Below, piece by piece: positions 1 to 8,485 of a stretch of DNA of 22,130 nt. Position numbers and translations under genes: made by a program. The notes beneath the pieces were generated by a model that ran no database searches, had not been told where the DNA came from, and worked only from the letters and a program-made list of their open reading frames with translations. This stretch comes from JADFAK01 sp047615865 (lineage in GTDB: Bacteria > Bacteroidota > Bacteroidia > Flavobacteriales_D > Sanyastnellaceae), in contig JBLHIB010000053.1 of the NCBI GenBank assembly GCA_047615865.1, forward strand, positions 1 to 22,130, written 5' to 3'. Position 1 is the stretch's first letter, and each line of letters opens with the position of its first letter.

Positions 1-1103
1 CCAAACAAATAGAACTCTACGTTGCTCAAAGGGATTTCAAAAGGCAACGTGAAATGACAATAAGAATAGTCGGCCTCCAAATCAGAGTCAAAACCATTGT
101 CATTAAAAGGCAAAAACTTTCCATTTATATCAGGAACAGTTCGGTACTGGGTAAAAGTTCGCATGGGATCCTTCTTCACCCAAGTATGAAACCCATCACG
201 GAGTTGCACGGTACTATCCACCCTCAGAGTTAAATACCTGAAATTTTTCAAGTCCAACGTGCGGAATTCATTGTTACCCATAAAATTATTGGGTTCTCCG
301 TAGTCAAAATCAAGCTCTCGATCTTTGACAAACCTAGGTTCCAAGTCAAATTTTGCGTTATCCCATCTGTTGTTTTGCATGACCACAACAGCCAAATCTT
401 GGTAAGGATTTGGAATAGGGAAATTGGCATGATTGATTGAGAAATCAACTTCTTGCTGATACCTGCGTTCGCCAACAATTGAAGACTCATGAACTCGCGC
501 ATTCACGGAGACCAGAGGCTCGAATATCACAAATCGAGATGAAAAGACTGGCTTTTCTTGATCACCATCTTCAAAAACATAGAGAAGATAATTTCCAGAA
601 AGAGTAATTTGACACATTTCATTGGGAAACAAGAAGGAATAATGCATGTAGTCTGTGGAAGTATTGAAGCTCTGATCATAATCCACAATACTATTCTCTG
701 AAAAACCGCGAATATATTCTGACGGCTCCAAATCTGAAGCTTCCCACCATGGATTGCAATGGATCAAGGTATAATAGTAATCTGAGAAGCCTTCGGCCAA
801 ATCATCAAATGTCACCATAAATTGAGAAGACGATTGAAGTTCTTTGAATGGGGGCGATATCGGACTTCCATCCAAATGAACTCGAATACTATGAATTGAC
901 TCCTTATAAATTTTGTCGTTCATAGGCATCTCTTCGTCATAATTACTCGCTATTTCATTCAACTGAAATTCTGCTGAATCAGCTCCAATCGAAGGCAAAC
1001 AGCTAACAGATATCCACAACACTATGAACACTGTTTTGATTAAAATCAGGGCATACCTTGTCCCTTCTGTGATTTTTTCTCTGTCTCTACTATTTATAAT
1101 CAT
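1..1103 (-). CDS. Type IX secretion system plug protein (DUF5103 family), C-terminus cut by window edge
   Basis: The open frame starts at ATG 1103 and runs off the left edge without a stop (about 367 codons seen). A basic start is followed by a hydrophobic stretch (about residues 18-40, ending near SIGA), which I read as a signal peptide. The N-terminal part carries the family hallmarks: PPFKELQSSSQ, then TFDDLAE, YYYTLIHCNPWW, EYIRGFSENSI, HYSFLFPNE and ITLSGNYLLYVFE. These match the first domain of the Bacteroidota family once called DUF5103, now named for the protein that plugs the extracellular side of the SprA translocon pore (known from family work on Flavobacterium). The family is usually a little over 400 residues, so only a short C-terminal piece should be missing. 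It is transcribed divergently from nqrA with 90 bp between. The role as a translocon plug rests on family knowledge; paralogues outside the translocon cannot be excluded. Confidence 0.88.
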   Translation of the reverse strand, partial: MIINSRDREKITEGTRYALILIKTVFIVLWISVSCLPSIGADSAEFQLNEIASNYDEEMPMNDKIYKESIHSIRVHLDGSPISPPFKELQSSSQFMVTFDDLAEGFSDYYYTLIHCNPWWEASDLEPSEYIRGFSENSIVDYDQSFNTSTDYMHYSFLFPNEMCQITLSGNYLLYVFEDGDQEKPVFSSRFVIFEPLVSVNARVHESSIVGERRYQQEVDFSINHANFPIPNPYQDLAVVVMQNNRWDNAKFDLEPRFVKDRELDFDYGEPNNFMGNNEFRTLDLKNFRYLTLRVDSTVQLRDGFHTWVKKDPMRTFTQYRTVPDINGKFLPFNDNGFDSDLEADYSYCHFTLPFEIPLSNVEFYLF

Positions 1104-1134
1104 TCTAAATTAACTATAAAGGGTTGTGTATCGC

Positions 1135-1147
1135 GGGCTACTAGCCC
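1135..1147. promoter_or_regulatory. GC-rich inverted repeat in the plug/nqrA divergent spacer
   Basis: GGGCTA-C-TAGCCC is a perfect 6-1-6 inverted repeat in an otherwise AT-rich 90-bp spacer. It lies about where a -33 element would sit relative to the nqrA -7 motif at 1157-1164, so a protein bound here could affect nqrA and perhaps the divergent plug gene. No regulator is known; operator function is inference. Confidence 0.3.
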
Positions 1148-1156
1148 CCAAATCTT

Positions 1157-1164
1157 TAATTTTG
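1157..1164 (+). promoter_or_regulatory. Likely nqr operon promoter, -7 element
   Basis: TAATTTTG fits the Bacteroidota -7 consensus TAnnTTTG exactly, and lies 29 nt before the nqrA start codon. No convincing TTG/TTTG -33 element is found at the usual 17-23 nt spacing; a GC-rich dyad (1135-1147) occupies that place. The predicted leader is short, A-rich and without a Shine-Dalgarno sequence, as is common in this phylum. Confidence 0.5.
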
Positions 1165-1193
1165 CGCCCCGAAATTAACGCATAAACCAACAA

Positions 1194-2552
1194 ATGTCGC
1201 AATCGTTCAGGATACGTAAGGGAGCTGATATTAGACTCAAAGGAGAGTCTGATCTTAAGTTGGCCCAAACCCCAAACATCGACGTTTTCGCTGTAAAACC
1301 ACCAGATTTTCATGGTCTAGTACCAAAAATGGTTGTGAAAGCAGGGGAAATGGTGAAAGCTGGAACCACTTTGTTCATTGACAAATATGATGCCAGAATC
1401 AAGTATGCTTCTCCTGTTAGTGGTGAAGTAGCTGAAGTGGTTCGTGGTGAAAAACGACGCATTTTGGAAGTCAGGATTAAGTCCGACGGCCAAAATCAGT
1501 TTGAATCATTCACAACTGTCAATCCTCAAACTGCAACAAGAGAGCAAGTCTTGACTGCCTTACTTGATGCAGGAATTTGGCCATTTATCAAACAACGTCC
1601 GTTTAGCACAGTAGCTGATCCGGCCGATCAGCCTAAATCAATTCATGTAAGTTGCTTCGATAGCAACCCGCTTGGTCCAGACTTGGACTTTGCTATGAAG
1701 GACATGATGGATGAGTTTGCAATGGGACTTGAGGCACTAAAGAAGCTGGCTGATGGAAAGCCTGTCAATCTAGGAGTTCGCGAAGGTTCAACAGCATTTT
1801 CAAGTTTTAGTGGAGTGAATTCAATTTCATTCAGTGGACCGCATCCAGCTGGAAACGTTGGTGTACAGATTCATAAGATCGACCCAATCAACAAAGGTGA
1901 GGTCGTATGGTATGTAAATCCACAAGACGTCGCCAACATTGGCCGTTTGTTCTCTGCTGGCAAGGTTGATTTGAAAAAAGTCATAGCTGTTGGAGGCTCT
2001 CATATAAAGCAACCTCAGTATTATGCAGTTCCTATGGGGGCCAATCTGGGAGCTATTCTAAAAGATCAGCTTTCGGGCGACAATGATCGTGTGATTAGCG
2101 GAAGTGTTTTAAGTGGGACCAAAATTGTAGCTGACGGATATTTAGGATGGGGAGATCAACAGATCACTGCTATTCCTGAAGGTGACGAACCACAATTTGT
2201 TTTAACCAACGGATGGCTAGGTCTGGGCTTTGACAAGTTCTCTTTGTCGCGTACATTCCCAACATGGCTGCTGCCTAAGTCGAAGAAATGGGATCTCAAC
2301 ACCAATACGAATGGTGAAGAGCGAGCATTTGTTATGACAGGACAATACGAGAAAGTTTTCCCATTTGATATATACCCTGTGCATCTTATCAAGGCAATTA
2401 TTGTCAACGATATTGATGCTATGGAGAATTTAGGCATTTACGAAGTAGCTCCAGAAGATTTTGCTCTGTGCGAGTATGGATGTACTTCGAAGATTGCTGT
2501 TCAGTCCCTTGTTCGCCAAGGACTGGATACCATCAAAGAAGAGTGTGCATAA
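1194..2552 (+). CDS. nqrA: Na+-translocating NADH:quinone reductase subunit A
   Basis: This is a 452-residue soluble subunit of the Na+-NQR complex, which oxidises NADH, reduces quinone (probably menaquinone here) and exports Na+. The N-terminus (IRKGADIRLKGE, then FHGLVPKMVVKAGEMVKAG and ASPVSGEVAEVVRGEKR) is the biotin-carrier-like barrel-sandwich fold shared with RnfC. GGSHIKQPQYY, SGSVLSGTK and the Cys pair near the C-terminus (CEYGC) are typical. There is no Fe-S motif, which separates it from RnfC. NqrA is known to sit on the cytoplasmic face and help form the quinone site. The ATG at 1194 is preceded by an A-rich leader. It is first of six genes in order A-F, with nqrB 18 nt downstream. 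Confidence 0.97.
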   Translation: MSQSFRIRKGADIRLKGESDLKLAQTPNIDVFAVKPPDFHGLVPKMVVKAGEMVKAGTTLFIDKYDARIKYASPVSGEVAEVVRGEKRRILEVRIKSDGQNQFESFTTVNPQTATREQVLTALLDAGIWPFIKQRPFSTVADPADQPKSIHVSCFDSNPLGPDLDFAMKDMMDEFAMGLEALKKLADGKPVNLGVREGSTAFSSFSGVNSISFSGPHPAGNVGVQIHKIDPINKGEVVWYVNPQDVANIGRLFSAGKVDLKKVIAVGGSHIKQPQYYAVPMGANLGAILKDQLSGDNDRVISGSVLSGTKIVADGYLGWGDQQITAIPEGDEPQFVLTNGWLGLGFDKFSLSRTFPTWLLPKSKKWDLNTNTNGEERAFVMTGQYEKVFPFDIYPVHLIKAIIVNDIDAMENLGIYEVAPEDFALCEYGCTSKIAVQSLVRQGLDTIKEECA

Positions 2553-2570
2553 ACCCAAATTCTGATACAA

Positions 2571-3800
2571 TTGAAAGCGCTAAAAAAGCTCATCGATACT
2601 AAACTTAAACCACACTTCGAGGAAGGTGGTAAGTTAAAAAGGTTTTGGGTAGTCTTTGATTCACTCGACACCTTTGCCTTCGTTCCAGGTCATACGACTA
2701 AGAACGGAACACATATTCGTGACGGAATCGACATGAAGCGAACAATGATGATGGTAATTCTTGCCATGGTTCCTTGTTTGTTATTCGGTACCTGGAACAT
2801 CGGACACCAATACCTGTTAGGTATTGGTGAAATTACAAGTGCAACTCCATTTATGGAGCTGTTTTGGCCTAAAATGGGCTGGGGAGCAACTCGTATCCTT
2901 CCTTTACTCGCCGTTTCTTATGGTGTAGGTTTGGGAATAGAGTTCATCTTTGCTGGAATTAAAAAGCACTCCATAAATGAGGGTTTCTTGGTTTCTGGAA
3001 TGTTGATCCCTCTCATTATGCCTGCCGATATCTCACTTTGGATGGTTGCTCTCGCAACTGCCTTTGCAGTCATCATTGGAAAAGAGGTTTTTGGTGGAAC
3101 AGGTATGAATATCTTGAACGTTGCTCTTACAGCTCGTGCATTCTTATTCTTCGCCTATCCTACTAAGATTTCTGGAAATGTTTGGCTGATGGGCAACGAA
3201 GGCGATGTTTTCGTCGACGGCGCAACCGGAGCAACAGCGATGGGTGAACTAGCCAATACAATAGGAATTGAGGCAGGTGCAGATTCAACAGCCCCCATAC
3301 GATCAATGTTCAATGATGGGAGTGTATATAGCTTCTGGAACCAATTTATCGGACTGGAGCCTGGAAGTATAGGTGAGACTTCAGTATTGGCCTGTTTGAT
3401 TGGAGCAGCCATTCTACTTTTTGCAGGAATCGCAAGCTGGAGAGTGATCGTTTCATTCTTCGTAGGCGGCCTTTTTATGGCTTTCCTATTGAATACGTTT
3501 GCCGCGAACGATTTCATGGCAGTTGAACCGCTTCATCAACTTATGATGGGTGGATTCTTCTTTGGAATGGTGTTCATGTCTACTGACCCTGTAACAGCGG
3601 CTCAGACCAACACTGGAAAAATAATTTACGGATTCTTTGGTGGTTTCATTTCGATAATAATTCGGGTGTTCAATCCAGCATATCCCGAAGGCGTGATGAT
3701 GGCTATTTTGTTCATGAACGTCATGGCTCCAATGATTGATCATTATGTGATTCAATCGAACATTACAAAACGTCTAAAACGAGCTGCAGTAGCGGCGTAA
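2571..3800 (+). CDS. nqrB: Na+-translocating NADH:quinone reductase subunit B (covalent FMN, Na+ channel)
   Basis: This is a 409-residue polytopic membrane subunit. It is the RnfD-like core of the pump and carries a covalent FMN, and in known enzymes the sodium path. The flavinylation motif is D216-G-A-T-G-A-T222: Thr222 is the expected FMN-linked residue, and the family's SGAT appears here as TGAT. The family signature GGTGMNILNVALTARAF (about 175-191) and AYPTKISGN follow the pattern expected around the cofactor pocket. The start is taken as TTG at 2571, because the residues it opens (MKALKKLIDT, then KPHFEEGGKL) match the family N-terminus and the first in-frame ATG is about 55 codons further on. 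The gap to nqrC is 10 nt. ApbE, encoded downstream at 7400, is the likely flavin transferase. Confidence 0.97.
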   Translation: MKALKKLIDTKLKPHFEEGGKLKRFWVVFDSLDTFAFVPGHTTKNGTHIRDGIDMKRTMMMVILAMVPCLLFGTWNIGHQYLLGIGEITSATPFMELFWPKMGWGATRILPLLAVSYGVGLGIEFIFAGIKKHSINEGFLVSGMLIPLIMPADISLWMVALATAFAVIIGKEVFGGTGMNILNVALTARAFLFFAYPTKISGNVWLMGNEGDVFVDGATGATAMGELANTIGIEAGADSTAPIRSMFNDGSVYSFWNQFIGLEPGSIGETSVLACLIGAAILLFAGIASWRVIVSFFVGGLFMAFLLNTFAANDFMAVEPLHQLMMGGFFFGMVFMSTDPVTAAQTNTGKIIYGFFGGFISIIIRVFNPAYPEGVMMAILFMNVMAPMIDHYVIQSNITKRLKRAAVAA

Positions 3801-3810
3801 TTCATTAGAT

Positions 3811-4617
3811 ATGGCAATAGATAAGAATAGCAACGTATTTACATTCGCTTTCGCCACAATCATGGTGGTCGTAGTCGGAACTATCCTCGCTTTTCTCTTC
3901 ATAAGCTTAAAACCTATGCAGGTGGCGAACGAAGAGGACAAAAAAAAGATGGATATAATGGGAGCGATTGGCTTTGAATCAGGGTCAGAGCCTGGTCAAG
4001 CAAACCGCTTAAACTCAGGTGAATTATTTGATCAATATGTAATTGAAAGAATAAGTCTGAACAGCCAAGGTGAAGTGATCAAAACTTCTAGTGGTCCTAT
4101 CATAACTGGTGATAAGACTGATCCTTTCAACATTGATGTGAAAAAGGAATACAAATCGAAGATCAAGAAAGTCGCTAAGAAGTTTAAGAAAGACCCTGAA
4201 GGCTTGGAGACTGCCATGCAGGATCTTGAAGTTTCATTCCCGCTATATAAATGTGAACGCGAAGGAAATGAACTCTATGTAATTCCTGTTTCGGGAACTG
4301 GACTTTGGGGACCTATTTGGGGCTATGTAGCGCTAGAGAAAGATTTCACAACTATCTACGGAGCAAAGTTTGACCACGATGGCGAAACCCCTGGCTTAGG
4401 TGCTGAGATAAAGGAGGATTTTTTCCAGGTGAGATTTACAGGCAAGACCATGAACTATGGCAATAAGAATGTCTTTGAGGTTGTTAAAGGTGGAACACCA
4501 AATATGAAAGACTACCAAGTTGACGGTATTACGGGAGGAACGATTACTTCGAAAGGAGTTGGTGAGATGGTGAATCGTACCTTGAAGATTTACGAAAATT
4601 ACTTTAAAACATTATAA
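3811..4617 (+). CDS. nqrC: Na+-translocating NADH:quinone reductase subunit C (covalent FMN)
   Basis: This is a 268-residue protein with one N-terminal transmembrane helix (about 10-33, FAFATIMVVVVGTILAFLF) and a large periplasmic FMN-binding domain. SGTGLWGPIWGYVAL (161-175) and HDGETPGLGAEI (189-200) are hallmarks of the NqrC/RnfG FMN-binding fold. The covalent-flavin motif is D238-G-I-T-G-G-T244-I-T-S, so Thr244 should carry FMN. The Ala usual before the Thr (SGAT) is Gly here. NqrC relays electrons between NqrF/NqrD-E and NqrB in known enzymes. It sits 10 nt after nqrB and 10 nt before nqrD, so the genes are certainly co-transcribed. The region at 111-130 is unusually rich in lysine. Confidence 0.96.
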   Translation: MAIDKNSNVFTFAFATIMVVVVGTILAFLFISLKPMQVANEEDKKKMDIMGAIGFESGSEPGQANRLNSGELFDQYVIERISLNSQGEVIKTSSGPIITGDKTDPFNIDVKKEYKSKIKKVAKKFKKDPEGLETAMQDLEVSFPLYKCEREGNELYVIPVSGTGLWGPIWGYVALEKDFTTIYGAKFDHDGETPGLGAEIKEDFFQVRFTGKTMNYGNKNVFEVVKGGTPNMKDYQVDGITGGTITSKGVGEMVNRTLKIYENYFKTL

Positions 4618-4627
4618 ACCTGGAGAT

Positions 4628-5320
4628 ATGAGTACAGAAACACAACAACTTCAGGAGGTCAAAAGAGAGTCGTTGTTCTCTAAAAAGAACAAACGTCTTG
4701 TAAGCGACCCGCTGAGCGACAACAACCCTATTACAATTCAAGTTTTAGGAATCTGCTCTGCTTTGGCCATTACGGTTCAAATTCAGCAAGCGATCATGAT
4801 GTCTCTTTCGGTTTTGTTTGTTCTTGTAGGAGCAAACGTCCTGGTTTCAATTTTAAGAAAGGTTATTCCGGACCGTATTCGAATCATTGTTCAATTGGTG
4901 ATTGTTGCCTCTTTGGTAATTATCGTGAATGAGGTTCTCAAGGCTTATGCTCCAGATATATCGGAAAAGCTTTCAGTTTTCGTTGGTCTGATTATTACGA
5001 ATTGTATCATCATGGGACGACTTGAAGCCTTTGCTTTAGCAAATAAGCCAGGTCCTGCAATGATGGACGCAATTGGTAACGGTATTGGATATGCTTGGAT
5101 TCTTCTAGCCGTTGCAGTGGTTCGTGAGATCTTCGGATCTGGAACTATCAACCTTGAAGGTCTTGGAATTGGAAAATTCCAATTGTTCCCAGAAGCATTT
5201 TACGAAATGGGATATATGAATAACAACTTCATGATCTTGCCTCCTATGGCACTTATCGTGGTTGGAGTTATTATTTGGATCCAGCGTTCAAGAAATAAAG
5301 CGTTAATCGAAGAGCACTAG
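4628..5320 (+). CDS. nqrD: Na+-translocating NADH:quinone reductase subunit D
   Basis: This is a 230-residue polytopic membrane subunit, with about six hydrophobic segments after a charged N-terminal stretch of about 30 residues. It is homologous to RnfE and to its partner NqrE, with which it forms an inverted pair that holds an intramembrane iron centre in known structures. Two cysteines fit that role: C43 (QVLGICSAL) and C126 (IITNCIIMGR). Both are shifted by 14 from the V. cholerae cysteines as I recall them (29 and 112), which implies an N-terminal extension of about 14 residues. MGRLEAFALANKPG and GNGIGYAWILL are family signatures. The ATG is preceded by GGAG at a 4-nt spacing, one of the few Shine-Dalgarno-like sites in the window. 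Confidence 0.96.
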   Translation: MSTETQQLQEVKRESLFSKKNKRLVSDPLSDNNPITIQVLGICSALAITVQIQQAIMMSLSVLFVLVGANVLVSILRKVIPDRIRIIVQLVIVASLVIIVNEVLKAYAPDISEKLSVFVGLIITNCIIMGRLEAFALANKPGPAMMDAIGNGIGYAWILLAVAVVREIFGSGTINLEGLGIGKFQLFPEAFYEMGYMNNNFMILPPMALIVVGVIIWIQRSRNKALIEEH

Positions 5321-5332
5321 TCTGCACAGACT
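5319..5332. repeat. 14-bp palindrome between nqrD and nqrE
   Basis: AGTCTG/CAGACT form a perfect palindrome around a CA centre. It begins within the nqrD stop codon and sits in the 29-nt nqrD-nqrE gap. In RNA it could form a 5-bp stem with a 4-nt loop. It could mark an RNA processing or stability site inside the operon, but a chance origin is possible at this length. Confidence 0.3.
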
Positions 5333-5349
5333 GATTAAAACAATTAGAA

Positions 5350-5964
5350 ATGGAATACATCAATATACTTCTAAAAGGGATCTTTATTGAGAACATGATC
5401 TTCGCTTACTTCCTCGGTATGTGCTCATACTTGGCAGTTTCGAAGACAGTGAAGACGGCAAACGGTCTTGGACTGGCTGTTATATTCGTTCTCTTGATCA
5501 CTATTCCTTTGAACTACTTGCTTGAAAACTTCGTTTTGAAGGAAGGAGCCCTGACTTGGATAAGTGAGGATTATGCCACAATGGACTTAAGTTTCTTGAG
5601 CTTCATTATGTTTATTGCAGTGATTGCCTCTATAGTGCAATTGGTAGAGATGATTGTGGAGCGATTTGCACCTGCCCTTTATGGTGCTCTGGGTATTTTC
5701 CTCCCATTGATAGCTGTTAACTGCTCTATCCTTGGTGGCGCATTGTTCATGCAGCAGCGTCAGTATGATGGAATTGGAGAAGCTACAACTTTCGCGATCG
5801 GAAGTGGAGTCGGCTGGTGGTTGGCTATTGTTGCCATCGCTGCAATCCGAGAGAAGATTCGCTATTCAAATGTTCCAGCGCCTTTGCGCGGACTAGGTAT
5901 AACATTTATCATCACGGGACTCATGGGTATTGCATTTATGAGTTTTATGGGAATTGATTTTTAA
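5350..5964 (+). CDS. nqrE: Na+-translocating NADH:quinone reductase subunit E
   Basis: This is a 204-residue integral membrane subunit with about six transmembrane helices, the pseudo-symmetric partner of NqrD and homologue of RnfA. The two iron-centre cysteines are visible: C25 in FLGMCSYLAVS and C125 in IAVNCSILGG. FIENMIFAYFLGMC at the N-terminus, GALGIFLPLIAVNCS in the middle, and GVGWWLAIVAIAAIREK followed by RGLGITFIITGLM near the C-terminus are family signatures. The start ATG 5350 follows an A-rich leader. nqrF follows after 21 nt. Confidence 0.96.
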   Translation: MEYINILLKGIFIENMIFAYFLGMCSYLAVSKTVKTANGLGLAVIFVLLITIPLNYLLENFVLKEGALTWISEDYATMDLSFLSFIMFIAVIASIVQLVEMIVERFAPALYGALGIFLPLIAVNCSILGGALFMQQRQYDGIGEATTFAIGSGVGWWLAIVAIAAIREKIRYSNVPAPLRGLGITFIITGLMGIAFMSFMGIDF

Positions 5965-5985
5965 ATTTAATAGGGACGAAAAATT

Positions 5986-7281
5986 ATGGATACTATAATT
6001 CTAAGCATCGTTTTTTTCCTGATAGTAACTTTGTTACTGGTAAGCCTTCTTTTGTTTGCAAAGGCTAAGCTTTCTCCATCGGGAAAAATCAAGATTACGA
6101 TCAACAACGACAAGACCATCGAAGTAGATGGTGGCTCTACCCTATTGACTACTTTAGGTAATCAAGGGATTTTCTTGCCTTCTGCCTGCGGCGGCGGTGG
6201 TACTTGTGTTCAATGCACTTGCCAAGTTCACGAAGGTGGTGGTAGCATCCTCCCAACAGAGGAGCCTCACTTTTCGAGAAGGGAAATTGCTGCCAACTGG
6301 AGACTTGGTTGTCAAGTGAAGGTTAAGGAGGACATGAACATTCAGATTCCGGAAGAAGTTTTCGGTATCAAGAAATGGGATTGTACTGTGAAGTCTAACT
6401 ACAATGTCGCTTCCTTCATCAAGGAGTTCGTGGTTCAATTACCAGAAGGTGACACGCTTGAGTTTGAAGCTGGCGGTTACATTCAGATTGACGTTCCTGC
6501 CATCACGGTGAACTTCAAAGACATCGATATCTCAGCTCACCCTGATCACCACAAAGATCCAGAAACATTCCGCGCAGAGTGGGACAAGTTTGGTCTTTGG
6601 GATTTGAAAATGGTGAATAGCGAGCCTATAGTACGTGCCTATTCAATGGCCAATCACCCCGCTGAAGGAAACATCGTAATGCTTAACATTCGTGTTGCGA
6701 CTCCGCCGTGGGACAGAGCTCGTAATGCTTGGATGCAAGTGAATCCTGGTATTTGCTCTTCATTCGTATTTGGTTGTAAACCCGGAGACAAGTGCACTAT
6801 CTCAGGACCTTATGGAGAGTTCTTCATCAAGGATTCAGGTTCTGAAATGATCTACATTGGCGGTGGTGCTGGAATGGCTCCGATGCGTTCTCACCTATTT
6901 CACCTATTCCACACTGCTAAAACTGGCAGAAAGGTGACATACTGGTATGGAGGTCGATCAAAGCGTGAGTTGTTCTATTTAGATGATTTCAAAGCGATTG
7001 AAAAGGAGTTTCCTAACTTCAAGTTTTACGTTGTACTTTCTGAGCCAGCCCCAGAGGACAACTGGACTATCAAAAAGGATATGGATGATCCAGAAGGAGA
7101 CGGATTCCTGGGATTTGTTCACCAGTCAGTAATCGATAACCAACTTTCTAAGCACGAGGCACCAGAAGATATCGAATACTATTTCTGCGGACCACCTATG
7201 ATGAACCAAGCGGTTTTGAAGATGTGTGATGAATGGGGTGTTCCTCCAGAAAATGTAAGTTTTGACGACTTTGGTGGATAA
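5986..7281 (+). CDS. nqrF: Na+-translocating NADH:quinone reductase subunit F (NADH dehydrogenase, FAD and 2Fe-2S)
   Basis: This is the 431-residue electron-input subunit. One N-terminal transmembrane helix (about 3-25) anchors it. A plant-type ferredoxin domain follows with C68-x5-C74-x2-C77 and C109, each two less than the V. cholerae positions as I recall them. The FAD-binding barrel shows R217-A-Y-S220. The NADH domain shows GGGAGMAPMRSH (292-303) and CGPPMM (401-406), and the protein ends SFDDFGG. It oxidises NADH on the cytoplasmic face and passes electrons through FAD and the Fe-S centre into the membrane part. It is the last gene of the operon; a strong hairpin terminator starts 20 nt after its stop. 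Confidence 0.97.
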   Translation: MDTIILSIVFFLIVTLLLVSLLLFAKAKLSPSGKIKITINNDKTIEVDGGSTLLTTLGNQGIFLPSACGGGGTCVQCTCQVHEGGGSILPTEEPHFSRREIAANWRLGCQVKVKEDMNIQIPEEVFGIKKWDCTVKSNYNVASFIKEFVVQLPEGDTLEFEAGGYIQIDVPAITVNFKDIDISAHPDHHKDPETFRAEWDKFGLWDLKMVNSEPIVRAYSMANHPAEGNIVMLNIRVATPPWDRARNAWMQVNPGICSSFVFGCKPGDKCTISGPYGEFFIKDSGSEMIYIGGGAGMAPMRSHLFHLFHTAKTGRKVTYWYGGRSKRELFYLDDFKAIEKEFPNFKFYVVLSEPAPEDNWTIKKDMDDPEGDGFLGFVHQSVIDNQLSKHEAPEDIEYYFCGPPMMNQAVLKMCDEWGVPPENVSFDDFGG

Positions 7282-7300
7282 TCTGCCAATATTATATAGA

Positions 7301-7329
7301 AAGGCCTTCGTACATCGAAGGCCTTTTTT
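7301..7329 (+). terminator. Rho-independent terminator closing the nqr operon
   Basis: A perfect 10-bp stem (AAGGCCTTCG / CGAAGGCCTT) surrounds the 5-nt loop TACAT and runs into six T residues (7324-7329). It lies 20 nt after the nqrF stop. It separates nqr from apbE, so apbE probably has its own promoter. Confidence 0.93.
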
Positions 7330-7399
7330 ATTTGCGCTCGTCGCTAATTCAACTGAATAAAGGTAATTGCTATTATCTTAGCAACCTCAATCAAGGATT

Positions 7400-8485
7400 A
7401 TGAAACAGACATACTTTTTCCTTCTTTTATTGGCCGGAGCTTTTCTTTCCTCTTGCGGCGGTGAGGCAGATAGAGCAAACACTGACGTGCAATCGACTAG
7501 GCTGAAGACCATAACTGGAGAAGCACAGGGTACTACCTATTCTATCTCGTACATCGACAACTCAGCCGATTACAAAATTCAAGTCGACAGTATCCTTGAT
7601 GGATTCGATCAAGACATTTCGCTCTGGGTTCCCAATTCTGTTATAAACAGAATCAATGGAGTCAATCGGAGAGATAGCATTTTTGTTTTTGTCGATTCTA
7701 CCAAATATTTCAGCGTGCTATTCGATTTCAGTCGTGACGTGTGGCGCACAACAAACGGAGCATTTGATCCAACAGTATATCCCCTAGTTGAAGCTTGGGG
7801 TTTTGGATTAAAGCACAAAGAGGAAATGACCCAAGGCAAAGTAGATTCCTTGTTGCAATGTGTGGGCTTCGAGGACACTTCTATTGACATGATTGAGGAA
7901 TTCGACGGTTACTTCTACAAACAAACGCAGATCTACAAAGGCAATCCAAAAGTACGGTTGGACTTCAATGCCATAGCTCAAGGGTATTCTGTTGACGTAG
8001 TGGGCGACTTTCTTCGTGAAAAAGGCATTGAAAACTTCATGATCGAGATTGGAGGAGAAGTTCTTTGCCGTGGTTTGAATGCACATGATGAACTGTGGCG
8101 AATTGCTATTGACAAACCTACTGATGGTGACCGTGAATTTCAAGCTATTGTGCAAGTCCAGGACCGAGCAATAGCCACATCGGGCAGCTACCGTAAGTAT
8201 TACGAAGTAAATGGAGTGCGTTACTCACATACCATCGATCCACGTCTGGGATACCCTGTGTCCCACTCTTTGCTGAGCGCGACTGTAATGGCCAAAGATT
8301 GTGGCACTGCGGATGCTTTTGCAACAGCTTTTATGGTAATGGGTGTCGAAGAAACTATCAACTTCCTCTACGAGCATCCCGAACTTGATTTAGATGTCTA
8401 CCTCATCTATGACGAAGGCGGCGAATTCCAGACAGTTTTCACCGAGAACATGGAGAGTATTCTTGAAGAACTAGACGCAAATTGA
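7400..8485 (+). CDS. apbE: FAD:protein FMN transferase, lipoprotein
   Basis: This 361-residue enzyme moves FMN from FAD onto a Thr of target proteins; here the obvious targets are NqrB Thr222 and NqrC Thr244, encoded just upstream. The first residues form a lipoprotein signal with lipobox LSSC (C19), so it acts outside the cytoplasmic membrane. ApbE motifs include GTTYSISY (44-51), GAFDPTVYPLVEAWGF (120-135), DFNAIAQGY (188-196), IEIGGEV, SGSYRKYYE, SHTIDPRLGYPV (276-287) and TADAFATAFMVMG (303-315). H277, D280 and D305 lie where the family has its flavin- and metal-binding residues. The ATG at 7400 has an AAGGA about 4 nt upstream. Its stop overlaps the start of the following CotH-like gene, so the two are probably translated together. 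Confidence 0.95.
   Translation: MKQTYFFLLLLAGAFLSSCGGEADRANTDVQSTRLKTITGEAQGTTYSISYIDNSADYKIQVDSILDGFDQDISLWVPNSVINRINGVNRRDSIFVFVDSTKYFSVLFDFSRDVWRTTNGAFDPTVYPLVEAWGFGLKHKEEMTQGKVDSLLQCVGFEDTSIDMIEEFDGYFYKQTQIYKGNPKVRLDFNAIAQGYSVDVVGDFLREKGIENFMIEIGGEVLCRGLNAHDELWRIAIDKPTDGDREFQAIVQVQDRAIATSGSYRKYYEVNGVRYSHTIDPRLGYPVSHSLLSATVMAKDCGTADAFATAFMVMGVEETINFLYEHPELDLDVYLIYDEGGEFQTVFTENMESILEELDAN

Noticed and set aside
1105..1112. TAATTTAG as a -7 element for the plug gene on the minus strand
   Set aside because: It has one mismatch to TAnnTTTG and ends one base before the start codon, so the transcript would miss the ATG.
7329..7345. 17-mer TATTTGCGCTCGTCGCT with a one-mismatch copy at 18819-18835
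   Set aside because: For random sequence of this length about one such pair is expected by a rough count, and the two sites share no context.
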